64,000 bases of DNA, taken from contig NC_092028.1 of assembly GCF_042242105.1 (NCBI RefSeq), positions 9,285,338 to 9,349,337 of the forward strand, given 5' to 3'. Every line of letters begins with the position of its first letter. Position 1 is the stretch's first letter. Positions 1 to 13,109 of this stretch are shown here, one piece after another. The notes beneath the pieces are model-generated. The model was given only the letters and a program-made list of their open reading frames with translations. It searched no databases and was not told the DNA's origin. The position numbers were made by a program, and so were the translations under genes. This stretch comes from Pempheris klunzingeri. Lineage: Eukaryota > Chordata > Actinopteri > Acropomatiformes > Pempheridae.

Positions 1-671
1 TTGCAAAATTCAGTGAAAGAAAGCAATGACGTTAACATTAGGCCCGAGCTGGCTGTGCTGCTGCTGCTAGAAGAGCGTGGACATAAAAAAAAACAGCAAG
101 AGTCGTAAATGAAACTGCGTTAATCTTATCTAAATATTGACTTGATGGCCATCAAAGGTTTTACGAGACATACCATAATGAACCTTTTACTGGTAATGTG
201 CAATGAGCAGTACAATACCACAGAAGCACAAGGAGATGTGGCAAAAGGCTCATATGTTGGTGTATTATCAAGAGAAACAAAGCCTTTCCTGGAACACATG
301 GTGCTTTTGAAAAACATAACACTTAGGTTGTGTTCAAGTCTTGCAACTTGTGTTATTGTGGTATTTTTAGTTGCTTTGTGCTTTGTCTACTATGAGAAGA
401 ATGATTCTTTTTCGCTTTGGCTGCAAACACAGAGGACATGTCTCAGACTAACAGTGCTGTGGCGTAGGTTGGAAAGCACTGAGGAAGGTATTACACAATA
501 CTAGGCAACCTGCTGCCTGCAGTTATACTTGAGTAACATAAGGCTGCCCGTGTTACTGTGGGATCCGGGCAGGGTGAGTGTGGAATGTTTGTTTTGACTT
601 AAGAGTGCCCAGTCAAGGGGCCCAAGACAGTGCAATGTGTGTTTGCATGTGCATTGGGGTGGGGGGGTATC

Positions 672-703
<32 letters not shown>

Positions 704-712
704 CGTGTGTGC
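672..712. repeat. (GT)n microsatellite
   Basis: An almost pure GT run with two GC interruptions near its right end. It lies in non-coding sequence. Confidence 0.95.
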
Positions 713-1695
713 ATGAGGGGAGGGATCCCTCACAGCAAATCACCCTTACTTGCCTTGCTTCTGGTTTTTGTTTTCAATTCCCCATCCTTGGCTGAAAATT
801 AGGTCAGCAGTCACATGTGATGCGTTTCAGCCAGAGGAAACAAAACACAAGACAATAAAAGGCCATTTTTAACCTTTTTTAACACATATTTCTATGACAG
901 ACAGTAAATAAGCTTTGAACTCAATGGGTTCATCAGCTATGTGTGGACTTTTTGAGGCCAAATCTTTTTTGAGGCTTTTTTTTTTTTTCCTTTCACCGAG
1001 CGTCACAGAAATGGCAGCTGGCCATGTGTTTTGCTTAGTGTTGACTTTGAAAGGGCTCCAGCCTTAGTGACCTTGTGGAAATTCACAGTCACAGGTGTTG
1101 TTGGTGTGCGCAGGCCAAACGTCTGATATGAGTGTTTACAGGCAATGGGAGTGGCAGGAACAAGGAAACAAAGAGCAACAGTGACAAAATCGGAACATGT
1201 TGTCTCGACATTCATTGGTGATGCATATTTTAATCAGTTCAAATAAACATCTGTCCTGAAAGGGCCTTTCACGCAACACATGCGAATAAATGAACGGCCC
1301 TAATTTGCATTTTGACATCAAACATATGCTGTTATTTGTAGGATGCACCATCAAATGTGCTTAACTCAAGGATTATTTACTGTTGAGGCTGAGTGGATGA
1401 CGTAGGGAAAGGGCCAAAGGGGAAAAAAAAGGAAAACAACTGAGAGAAGCAGTGACGCATCTGAATCGGACGTTTTTGCTGACATATGTGATCACCATAA
1501 CTGCCGCCTTCCAAATTAGATATGAGCTAAATAAAATTGAACAAAAAAAAAAAAGTAATCCAGTGATTCATGTCACTTCTCATAAAGAAGCACCAAGCAC
1601 AGCACAGCCAGTGAGAGTGATGATGAAAACTTTGCCCTCTGAGGCTACAGGTGGATGCTGGGGCAGAGATCTGGCTTTTACTGACAAGCACGCAA

Positions 1696-1830
1696 TAACT
1701 ATGCTAACATGCTGAATAGAATGTTCATGCTGTCCACCATCTTGGTTCATACTTTGTTAACATTTGCTAATTGGTACTAAACAGAGAGGCTGGTGACAGA
1801 GTCATTATTTTTTGTGGTTATATGCTAAAA
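1696..1830 (+). repeat. Dispersed 'GCTAAC' teleost repeat, degraded copy
   Basis: Contains the sequence blocks 'atgctaacatgctgaat', 'ccaccatcttggttcat' and 'ttaacatttgctaatt' in the same order as the longer copy at 31490-31880. I recognise this order from a common percomorph dispersed repeat. Only the left part remains. The family name is not asserted. Confidence 0.55.
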
Positions 1831-3527
1831 TGTTCTCTCAAGCAACCATCTGGTGTACTCTTACATCTTAAGATGCCTGGCGGCCATAATTTGAACCAAA
1901 AATAGGTATTAGTCAATCAGCCCTTTGTGGGTATCCAAACAGTGCTGCACACTGGAAGCAGCTGGAAAAATGTAGGTCAGCTCCTCCCACTTTCCTCAGA
2001 GCTGTCCTGCCTTGCTCTTACCATTTCACCAAATACGTTTTCAGGCCTTGGGTGAACCCGTGCACCATAGCGAAGCAGCTGAGGCCTGTGGGCCTGCGGG
2101 GTGACAGAGGGGTAAAGGGGTACAGTCAGGGCGGTTGATCAGGGGCGAGGAGAAGCTCCAGCAGAGGAGGGCACACTCAAAATTCGAATTTAGCTGCTCT
2201 TAACATGGCTCTGTCTCTTGCAGACCCCCTCCTGCCCCCCGCCCCCCTCCCTTTTTTCCCTCCCTGACTTCTGAGGAAATATCCCGTCTGCTCCAAGAAT
2301 CCTGACCATATACAGCAACCAGTGGGATCACAAACCAACAGACTAAACTGTAGTCACGTGTCTCCGCTGGCTTTAATTCGGCCTCAGCGGCCGACTGCAG
2401 ACAGGAATGTCACATCTCTGCTGCGACCCCTCTTAGGAGTGGCCGTTATCTATCAGCAGGTCCAGTTAGTTTTCCCCAGTGGTAACGTGGAGCCATGACT
2501 GTTAGCGTATGGGGCAGAAACAAGGCCACCTTTTAAGGAGAAAACACAAAGGTGGTATTTGAAGTCTGGCCCGAAAGATGGAAAGAGAGGATGACGATGG
2601 GGTGATTTTTATTTTCTCCTCAGACTGGAATGTGAGCAGAGACGCTGTTTGGGGGGCCCCCGGCAGCAGCTGACTAGGCCAGTGTGAGTGGGTGACTACA
2701 GCCTTCCGTTATGAGTCTGCTGTTCAGTGTGTCACATACGAGGGAAAGCACAATTTCTTTTAAGCACACTTCTGGCAGACAGTGATGTAGCTGGAAAGAT
2801 TCACACTGAGGACACAATGAGTCATACTTCTTAAGATAATGATAGGCTTTAAAACCAATATAATATAAGATTTGAGGAAAATTAAAGTGAAGTAAATCCA
2901 AGTGCAGTTAGATGCTGATAAAGTAGCCTACTATTTAACCTTGCTGTCCCCTAACCCATTCAGTGATTTTAAGTACGTTAATAATGTGGTGCTGCACATT
3001 TCCAGCCAGATTTACAATATAAATCTTCCAATTTCAGCTGCCTGATCTGTGTAGCAATAAAACAAGCATGAATCACTTATCGGGAGCAGTGACAGAAGTG
3101 TTGCGCACAGCAGCAGGGTGTCAGCATCGTCGCGGTTCACAGTGGAAAGGAGATACGGTGGGAGGGTAGGGGAGATAAACCTCTAAGAAGGGTCTCCCAG
3201 CGAGATAACAAAAATATGATCTGAAAGCAGAGAAGCAAAACCGCATTCATTGGCTTGTTATGCAACTTGGAACAAAGGGAACCTTTTGTGTTAGACCAAC
3301 AGCACAGAATAGCGCTATCTAATCCACAATGGCCTTTGCGTTGAAAAAAAGAGAGATGAGGCTCAGAAACAAACGCAAGAATTCAAAGGGAGTTGTTGAC
3401 ATTGTGTGTGACAGATTGTACAGTGGTCATATTTCTTGGCAAACACGTAGACTGCTGAAACATTACGTTGTTTACAGCGTCTTACTCAAGTCACATGTAT
3501 AGATAATACTGTGACCTCCATCCGGTG

Positions 3528-3554
3528 ACACACACACACACACACACACACACA
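3528..3554. repeat. (CA)n microsatellite
   Basis: A perfect CA run of about 13 units in non-coding sequence. Confidence 0.95.
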
Positions 3555-6317
3555 GCAGCCATCCTGACATACATTTTTCGCTCACGTTGCCTGCTCTCAC
3601 GTTGTTGTCAATCACACACATACAAGTACACAGCTCCAGAGTGTGTCACGGTGTAACTGATGCTTCTTGCAGCGCACACAGCCCCTGAACCTAGTTTCCC
3701 GTCCGGTTCGATCCAGTTTGTCACAAAGGAGCAAACGGGCCTCAGGTGAGTGAGACCTGAGAGGATCGCGAGCGGACATTCCAGAGAGCCTTGTGTAAGA
3801 TTATTTCTGGGATCAGGTGTCAAGAAAAAAAAAAGAAAAGACTCAAGTCATTTCCTAACAGGGTCAGAGGTCAAAACAACAGTGGACAAACATCAGTGGA
3901 GCTGAACTGGGAGAAGAGCCCAGCAGAAGAGAAACATTCATTATTACAGACTGACGGGGTGGATACTCCTAGCTGATTTCAGCTGCATTTCAGGATTGTA
4001 ATAAATAGACTTTAAAAAATCTGTAGCTATCTGTTTGCAGTTTGCGTTTGTCTATACAGACAGAGGACACTTAAGTCTCGCCCACACCCAGGGGGACAAT
4101 TCATCACTCTCCATTGACTTTGTATTGCATGAAGGTGCCTCCTTGTCACTTCCGTCTGCTAGCAGGCAACAGAAAAATGCCTAAAAGCTGCAAAGCTGGA
4201 TACAGCCAATGAGATGTGAAAGCATTACCGGGAAGAATGGTAAAACAGTGGGATCCTGACACTTAGTATGCCTACATGCGCAGCAAGCTATGTAAGGGCT
4301 GGTTCTGATTCTTGTTAGGTTTTAAATGATGATTTTACCTGGTGATTCGATCAAATATGTATTTCACATCTGGCCATTTGATGCGATAATTTCTCCAAGA
4401 GAAGCGAGGTAAGGAGAAGGGAAACAAAGATAGACTGACAATATTGAGTTTGTCAATATGCCTTTTCCTCTCTGGTAGAGATAGGGTGCTAAAAATAATC
4501 CTTTGACGTGATGAAATCTAATGGTTTTAGCTAGCTACAGTCATTTTGTTAGCGTTTGAGTCCATGATTGCATATTGTGGCACTGAGTGTTTTCCCCTGC
4601 GGTTGGTGTGGTTTTCACAGTGTGATGCAATGCAGCCTGTCTGTAGAAGCTGCATGGAGTTCAGTCAAAAAAGCGCTCTTCCTTTCTTCGTTTGATTTCA
4701 ATAAACACGTTGAGGCCTGAATGGTTAAAACTATTCAGTATTTCACAAAAACACAAGATTATAGAGAAATCTGCAACAAATAGTTCCGCAGCAGTGTAAT
4801 GTTGGTCTCACAAACCCTCAGATCCATCTTGGGTATACGGTCTACAGGTTGGAGACCACTGGGTGAGGGCTTACAGTTAACCGGGGTATGCGTCTGTTAT
4901 GTGTAGGTTACAGTTAGAGGTTTGTGTTTAAGAGCAGGGTAGGAATCTAACTCTCTTTAAGTATAGAAGCATCCATATGAACACATAACGGATGCAGGTG
5001 CAAAGAAAGTGTCTTTTTGACTGGCATGTTACGCTATCCTTCCCCACAGTGGCGATGGCTTCCTGCCAAAGACAAAGGGCTGGGCCGTGAGCCTGGATTC
5101 CTCACAGGCCTTCATGTGGATCTGGTTTATTGTGCCAGCCAGGCACTATCTCTCATACAATGACACGCCTTGTATCTCAGTCCATGTCTCTGTAGCTCAC
5201 CATCGCTATCACATGCTCCTCTACCACTTTCCCCCTCATTCTCTTGCTCCCTCTGATAACTTTCCCTCCCCAGTCCGGGTCCAAAAAAGATACATGCTGT
5301 AACAACTGGCCATTGTTCGCACAGACATCTGCAAGACCTTGGAGCGTGGACATAAGTCACCGTTTTATAAGCCACAGAAATAAGGAAACGCGTTAATATG
5401 GAATGGACTTCCTGTTAAATAAGCAAAATATCTTTGTTTTCAGAGGGTCCATTATATACAAAATGCATTCACAGCTTAAGTACATAAAAGATTGATGAGA
5501 TGTCACCACATGAGGTTTGAATGGATTATATCACAAAACAATCACAGCAATATAAACAAAAGTAGATCAAGAAAGATCATTATAATAGTTTTTTGCCTGA
5601 CCACCAAATTACAGTGAAATCACATCTACATCTAACACACACCAAATTACAAATAATAAAAGATTAGTTGATTTGATTACCTAAATAAGATTTTGCACTG
5701 GTCCACTCCCACTTGAACTGCAGCTCACTTCAAATGGGCATGCTGATGTTCATATTATCCGTTGTTGGCGCACACGCACTGAAGTGAACATGAAGCATCA
5801 TCCCACTGTCCAGAAAAAAAAACATGAAATACCTGCTTTTTAAGAACACCCTGGAACGAACAAAGATATTTAAATAATTTTCAATGAAATCAAGTCTATG
5901 TGAGTTCTCAAATATTTCAATATATCCACTCAGCCATTCGCCTGTTGAAAGTGTGTGCACATTTCCTTTTTTAGTGTTGACTTTGCTCTTACCTTCCCTC
6001 ACACATACAGTATATAAACTCCATTTAAGATCTGGCATTAACATATGATGTGTATGTGGATGTTCTATCTGGATAAGGAAAAATGCATGTTTGGAAGGAG
6101 TAAATGCATGCAGAACACATTGTGATGAGAAAGTGATCAGATAAGCCAGAACACATCTGGTATTGGGAAGAATCCAGCTAACTTTAGTGTTCTCCTGACT
6201 TTTCATGTAGTGCCACCTGCATGTCAGAATTTTAATCCTAATGGTGCCACCGTGAGATGCCACGTTTGTGGATGTAGATACATGTACATCTATATATTAT
6301 ATTTTGTTCAATACTTT

Positions 6318-6475
6318 GGTTTTTGACCAAATACCTGCAAAACTAATGACATTCCCATCAGCGTCAGCAGTACTTTGCGTTTAGTACTGCTTACCAAATA
6401 TTAGCATGCTAGCACACTAAACCAATAGAGAACAGCATGTTAGTATGCTGATGTAAGCATTTAGCTCAAAGCACT
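6318..6475 (-). repeat. Dispersed 'GCTAAC' teleost repeat, reverse-oriented copy
   Basis: Read on the minus strand, this has the 'agctaaatgct', 'cagcatactaacatgctg', 'gcatgctaat' and 'caaatacttt/accaaat' blocks of the repeat copies at 1696-1830 and 31490-31880. It is an old inserted copy with no coding capacity. Confidence 0.5.
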
Positions 6476-9080
6476 GCTTGGCTCCAACACTGGGGACTCC
6501 TTTGGGTTGGACTGGAGGTTCATCTTGAACAGTTCAAACAGTACAACTGGCACAAATAATTATAGATAATTGCCACAATGAGCTACTGTCCACCGTTAAT
6601 AACTACCCACCAATATATCACCTAGCCTCAGCTGGAGCAAACATGTCCATCTTGGTTAAACTATTCCTTAAAGTCATTCAGTCTACAACTAAGGAGAGCA
6701 CACACGTACAAATAAACTTAACTTTATGTGGAGCCATGTACTTTGTTTCCCTTTATCGACATTACAAATGAGCGGTGGTAACTACATTCCTATAACCACA
6801 ATGGTTGCTAATGTCCACACTGTTAAAATAAAGCAGACAGGAAGACCATTTATAATATACTCTTGACTCAACACCTTTTCTTATTACAAACCAGGGGTTG
6901 GGCAATCGGGACAAAATTAGGTCAGAATAATGATCACTGCATCCTTATATCAACATGTGACAAATCGTAACTATTATATTATTATTATTATAACTAAAAG
7001 TAACTATTAGTTTTCAATATGTCAGAATTGGTTTTGGTAAAATTCCACTGCAGCTCTAGTTTCATTCATAATGAACCAATGAATCACTGCACAAACTCGC
7101 CGACACACACACACCTGAAATTTATCAGCGATCAATTTCTCTAAATAAACCAACAAACATGTATATTAAGAGCAGGAGTAGTAGTATATCCAGCACTCAC
7201 ACACATATTTACACTCTCAGACACACAGCATCTAATGGTCTCCTAAAGTTCTGGGAAAGAAACACCAAATATGTGCGGGCTTGCCTCAGTGCCACGTGAC
7301 TTGTTGGTTAAGTAGGTCAGTCAGTAAGTCAGGAGTGGCAGGGAAGGAGTGCACAAACACAGGCTAACTCCATTACCTCATACTGTGGATTAGTGTCAAC
7401 AAGCCCATCCATCTGTCTAGAGCTGTCCTGGTTCAAGTGACCGTAAGGAGAGCAGCAGGGACTCGTGTTCCTGGCCTCCTGTTTGCCCCCCTTACAGCCA
7501 CACAGTCACACACATACCTGGAAGCAATGCACACATACATTCAAGTGTGTACATACACACAAGACAATGTACACACACACACGCACGCACGCACGGTTTG
7601 CAACACACTGAGGCCAGTAAGGTTACACCTGTAGCCCTCAATGCTGAAATAGTGCGAACAGCCAGTGGACAAAAGGAGAACTTCCTGTTTCTTGTATAAA
7701 GTGTCAAGGGGCAAACTTGAACTGAGACAACAACAAAAGAGAAGGGGGGGTGGCTTCCTGGTGCAATAATCTCATAAACAACCCTTCCATAAAGCGCTGA
7801 CTTCTAACAAACACGTGTACAGGAAGTGTCCATCTGCACCTTCCAAAGTCAGTGAAATGATAAAAGTTCCAGTGAGGAAGTTCTCTGGTTTAAATGGGAG
7901 TATTATTAGTTTCTCACCTTTGGATCAGATTATGCCACTGCTTCTTCGATAAGAATTGACAAGTTATTACTTTTATTATCTAAACACGCTAGAAATGATT
8001 TTTGACCACTTGGTGGCAGAAGAAGAAACAAGCTGTGAGCACAACACTGGCAAACGATGACCTTATAAGTTGACGTGGTGAACTTGTTATTGTGCTTGTT
8101 CACCAGCTAGATGCCAACATTGTCAATAATTTACTTTGATGGTACCAGTTTTAATACGCTGTACCTAAGAACTTTAATAACGGTTAATTAATGATTTACT
8201 AAAGCTTTAAACCCCTTTGGCTAATTGGACCATATGAATATTGATGGAAAAGGGATCAAGACAAAAGGACAAAAATCCAGTTAGTGACATCTTATTAAGC
8301 ATTTAGTTAGAGCTGCAACAATTAGTTGGACAGAAAATTACACAGCAGCGATTTTGATAAGTCATTTTCCAAGAAAAAATGTTTTACCATACAGAAAGAA
8401 TAAACACTGGGAGAGGGATTTTTCATAACCCGACAACCCCAAATTTGTTCGTAACAACTTCCTATAAGTGATCTATGAAGCTAAATTACACTATACATAC
8501 ATAGTGTATGTATTGTCAGTTCCGTTTGTCTGCTAAAGCCCTCATTTCTTGATAACAGAAACACCCCAACAATTACATAACTTGCATCAAAGATTAAAGA
8601 CATGTTCAGGGTTACAAATGAGCAGATGTTAGGAATAAACTACTGAAGCACTGCGAGCCGCCTGTGGGGATGTTTATGCAATGTTGCACTTAGCAGCACT
8701 GGGTCTCACTAGTTGTCAGGAAAAGTTGGAGAGCGCTCGAGTGCCGAGTAAAAAACAGCAGAAGAAATAAAGTCACAGCCATCTGGCAAAGACGGCACGT
8801 AAAAGACAGAGATTCATGAGACAGTGAGAGAAAGAAGGATGTAAAGAGGCAGAAGCTATAAGTGTACACAGTGACGGCAGAGGAGTCAGTTTACATTAAG
8901 GGCCTCCCTGCTCCTCCCCGCCACTCAGTCCTTCCTCCTCTAATCCAAACACCTGGAGGGGGAGGGAGGAGGGGAGGGAGGGAGGAGGGCGAACAACAGG
9001 CCCCATGTGAGCGGTTGCTCACATGCTGTTGGCAAGCAACGTGTTACAGTAACACCTTTACTGGGGCCAAGTTACGTAAA

Positions 9081-9111
9081 GCGCGCGCACACACACACAC
9101 ACACACACACC
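9081..9111. repeat. (GC)(AC)n microsatellite
   Basis: A short GC dinucleotide run passes directly into an AC run. Alternating purine-pyrimidine sequence of this kind can adopt Z-DNA. It is non-coding. Confidence 0.9.
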
Positions 9112-10460
9112 CATATATACAGGCCAAGGGCATGGAATGGGGTTGTCGGGTTAGCAGGTGGGTATGGGAACAAATTGGAACGGAGGGGATTTACAGTATC
9201 AGCTGTTGTTTGTGCTTGCTCTTTCACTGCTTACATGCTGCGTTAAAGTGTGCCACCATAAGCTCCATTGTTAACACACCAAGTTGGCTGCCAAGGCAAC
9301 ATAATGTGCGAGTGGTTTACATTCAACAGGTTTATTGGAAGTGAGACGCTTGTAGAGGAGGTGACACATCCCAAAGTGTGATTACAAGAATTTAACACAA
9401 ATAAACATTGATTGTAGAGCGCTGAAGGGATTGAGATGTATTTTCAGAATTTTGAGTTCAAGGTTTTAGGCTTTGTTTGGCCGTGATTGACACATCCGGA
9501 GTTAGAGAGCTCAGCGAGACAGACAAAAGGGAGAGAGACAAGACCAGAGACAAACACACGGGCTGTCTTTCCAGAAGTATTTCTGCTTCGAGTGTGTAGG
9601 CTGCTGAACCTGTAACACCACGTTTCTCAGACCCTCTCGTAACGCCGGTGATGACAATTAACAGTAGCAGTTCAAACTTCACTGCCGAGTGATCTTCAGC
9701 CTAAGACGTTAGCAAATAAATGCAGATCATTGTGACAGTCTGGGAACTTCGTAGCTGTTGCTGCATGCATAGTTTTACACTGGGAAAGTAGCTACTAAAT
9801 CTGGTTGAGAGGCCTCCCAAATTTGACGTGACCTCCAATCTTTTTTTTTCGTTTTCTAAGAAGCCCTCTCGCTTCCAAAAACCCTTGTGGAATTTGTGGC
9901 AAAGGCTTTTTCAGCTCTGAAGCAACTCCTGCACAGACAGCTCTTTATTAATAGCAGCTACATTTAGCTCGACCTAAAGGCTCTGCCATGAGTTGTAATG
10001 ATGAAACTTCTCCAGCAGCAGGACTAACTATCCTTCATCTGGACAGAAAGCAGCAACAAATAAATGCTGCATTAAGAAAAATATGGTTTAAATAAAGAAA
10101 ACAGATGGAAAACAGAAAAAGGAGCACATCTCTTGCTTGTTCACCTTGTTTTTTTTTTTTTAAAAGAGACTGGGTTATCAACGACAGCTCCTAAACGAGG
10201 GAATAATAATGGTTGCCATTGTGTGTGAAGCAACAAGCGGAGCTGAGGAAATGGGTGGGTTCTTCTTAAAAGTGGGGGGGGAAAAAAAGAAAGGCTCAAC
10301 GAAGGAGTGGGAGAGGAAGGGTGAAAGGCAGCACGTGAAGGCTGGGAGTGTGTTGTCTGAGAGCCATGTGCTGGGTCCAGGCGTGTGAGTGACTGAGGCT
10401 GTTCACGTCACTGTATGACTCATACTGGAGGAGGCTAGCACTCCACACGTCCCCATTCTC

Positions 10461-10530
10461 ACACACACACACACACACACAGACACACACAGACACACAC
10501 AGACACACACAGACACACACAGACACACAG
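10461..10530. repeat. (AC)10 followed by a decamer minisatellite (AGACACACAC)n
   Basis: Ten AC units (10461-10480) are followed by five consecutive 10-base units 'agacacacac' starting at 10481, 10491, 10501, 10511 and 10521. The last unit differs at its final base. The higher-order unit probably arose from an AC run with one interrupting G that was then amplified as a block. It is not coding. Confidence 0.95.
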
Positions 10531-13057
10531 ACCCATCCGTGAAGGTAATGTTTGCAAGTACGTCGCCAACGGTCTAAAATTAGACGAGCGCACACAGCAC
10601 ACTGCAAAAGCACTCAGCGCCACAAACACACGGACTAACCAGAGAGGCCAGGAAAGTATGGGAAAGACATTGATTTCTTGTCCAAGTGAACGAGGAAATA
10701 ATGACAAGGAGCATGCTGAAGTCCCTCCTGATTGGCCAAAATATGGAAGTCGCATCTCAGGCGAGTCAAACTAGAACCTCCCGAGCTGTGGTACACTTCA
10801 GGACAGGAGCGCTTCTGAGTGGACAATAACGCATGTCTGTGTTTCCTACAGAACAAAGAGAAAACTAAAGAAAGAAAGCCAGCACGTGATTCTGTGTACA
10901 TATATGACACGTTATATCAGGTTATATTAACTGACTAACTAATTTTAGGGGAAACTCGAAGATTGTGATGAAAATTGTATTGCATTCTCAACCTCTTCCA
11001 CAGCTCATCGGGTGACATCTTCGGGTCACTTGTCGGGTTTCCAGAGCCAAAGGCAGGATTCTCAGATCTTAACTGAGAACTGAGACCTCTGATCTCAGGT
11101 CAGGTTGAAGTTCACATATTGCCTGGGAAGGTAACAGTCCTTAAGAACACCGTGTGTTTTCAGTTTTGGTGTTCTTAGGATTTCTCCTGCTTATTTTTCC
11201 AGTAATCCAGTAGCAGAGGCTAAAAATAACACTAAAATGCAATTTATGTTTAAATATCTACTGTAAACCAAATTCACAGTACAGAAGAGTAACTCTGTTC
11301 TGTCTCTGCCACACTGACCACATCATCTACACAAAGACGAGTAGTAACTGCAAAATCAGCCTGCTGCTGGCTCAAGTTCAACTATTAAATCATTTATTTA
11401 GAGTGTAAACAGTGCTGGGGAGAGGACATCTGCTCTATCTGTCAATTATCACACATGCAACTGTGGCTTTATGGACAGCTTCCATAGATATAACAGATTA
11501 TAAAATGCCACATCAATACCAGATTTTAGTAGTTTGAAGAAAGGAGATCGTGATCTGCTTCCAGTGTGTAACAATAAAGCTGCTGTGTGGCAAAGAAAAG
11601 GTTAACCCAGATCAACATCCCACACTCATCTCAGAGGTGAAGGTGGAAATCCATGAATAACTCACGTGGGCAGCAAAACATCTGTATACGAGTTTAAACA
11701 TGCATGCAAACGCCTAAATGACTGCACTGAAGTGGGGAGCCATATGTTGCCCTTCATGCATATGCATGAGCGTGTGCACATACGGCACCACCAATCTGCA
11801 CCCTGCCAAGAATATCTAGGGCTGCATGAGTGCAAACAGGCACGGCTGTCACTCATAGTGATTTAATGTTTGTATACATGGTGTGATTTTTTTTTTTCCC
11901 GTTGAGTGTGTGTTCATATGTGTGCGCTCGGGGTCAGTTCTCAATTCTCAACACCTCCCCCCTGCTTCCTTTTCTGAGAATGGGGAACAAGGTTTATCAA
12001 CAGTGTGCAGCATCGTCACAGCCTTTAAAGCCACTAACACACGTGTAACATATATACAGATGTTGAAAGTAACATGGCAGTAACTCATTGACCTCAACAC
12101 ACATGCAATGTCACACACACATACGCTGCTGCCACAAGCCTCAGGCTCTGAGCTGTAGAACGGTGAATGCCTTTCTCGTCCCCAGTGGGAGAGCCACCTA
12201 GGTGAGGCGGGGGGAGGGGGGAGGCAGCTGCCTGTCATCAGCTTTGAGAGCTCAACTCGTGCAGAGATCGGCGGAAACTGTTGCCTAACATTTTTATAGT
12301 TTTCATAATCTCACATGTCAGCAGGGTTACGAAAGACCAAAACAAAACAACAAGGATGTTTTCAGAAGGTAAAAGAATTTCTTCAGCTTTCACACGCTGA
12401 ACTTCATCCTGGTAGACTGTGTTTTATTATGTATATGCTGCACTTCCTTCTTACCGAATACACAGGATCTGATGTCATCAGGCCTTGTGCAAACAATGCA
12501 GAAGCCTCGGAGGTCACAGATGAGTGAAAAGCTGGAGGGAATACACAGAGCCTGTAGATTCAGACAAAGCAGACAGATGTCAACGTTTGGTGGCCATATG
12601 AAGATCTTAATATTACATTTAAGAGAAAACACAACAGCTCAACAGGCCTGAGATCGTGTGCAACTGACTTGTGACCTCACTGCAAGTTACACACCTCATT
12701 TTAAGAATGCAAGCACCCATGAACCAACTTCCACAAACGCCCTTGGGTCACCAGAGGTGAAGATCATCAATTTTATTGACGACTAAACTCCACGTCTCAT
12801 CAATCCCCATTAGAGACCTGCAACACCGATTTCCTGGACAAATCCAGATAAGACCTTGAATGTCTCATCTGTCCTGCAGAGCTCTGCTCCGGAGGCAAAG
12901 GGCAGTATTGATATAGTGCGTGCTTCCGTGGCTACATGCAGCTCACACACACAGCCAAGCTCATGGCCGGACATCACAGGCATACATAATACATGAGAAA
13001 GTATGAGATGAGGGGCAGTGTCCTGTTTCTCCTCTAGAACTGCTGACTTGTGCATCC

Positions 13058-13077
13058 CCCCCTCTCTGTCTCTCTCG

Positions 13078-13109
<32 letters not shown>
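13058..13109. repeat. Compound CT/CA microsatellite
   Basis: A CTCT-type run interrupted by G bases is joined to a pure CA run of about 11 units. It is non-coding. Confidence 0.9.

Noticed and set aside
142..504. 120-codon plus-strand frame with a hydrophobic stretch
   Set aside because: The hydrophobic run (VIVVFLVALCFVYY) looks like a helix, but the rest is composition-driven and no exon signals or homologues are recognised.
5730..6263. 177-codon minus-strand frame, the longest in the left third
   Set aside because: No family resemblance, no low-complexity-free domain, no splice or promoter context. It overlaps AT-rich DNA where long frames arise by chance.
10481..10530. Regular repeats resembling a CRISPR array
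   Set aside because: Units are contiguous 10-base repeats without spacers, in a vertebrate genome.
10296..10613. Val-Cys-rich frames at GT/CA repeats (also 12810-13127, 28202-28411 and 28887-29246)
   Set aside because: They are translations of dinucleotide microsatellites.
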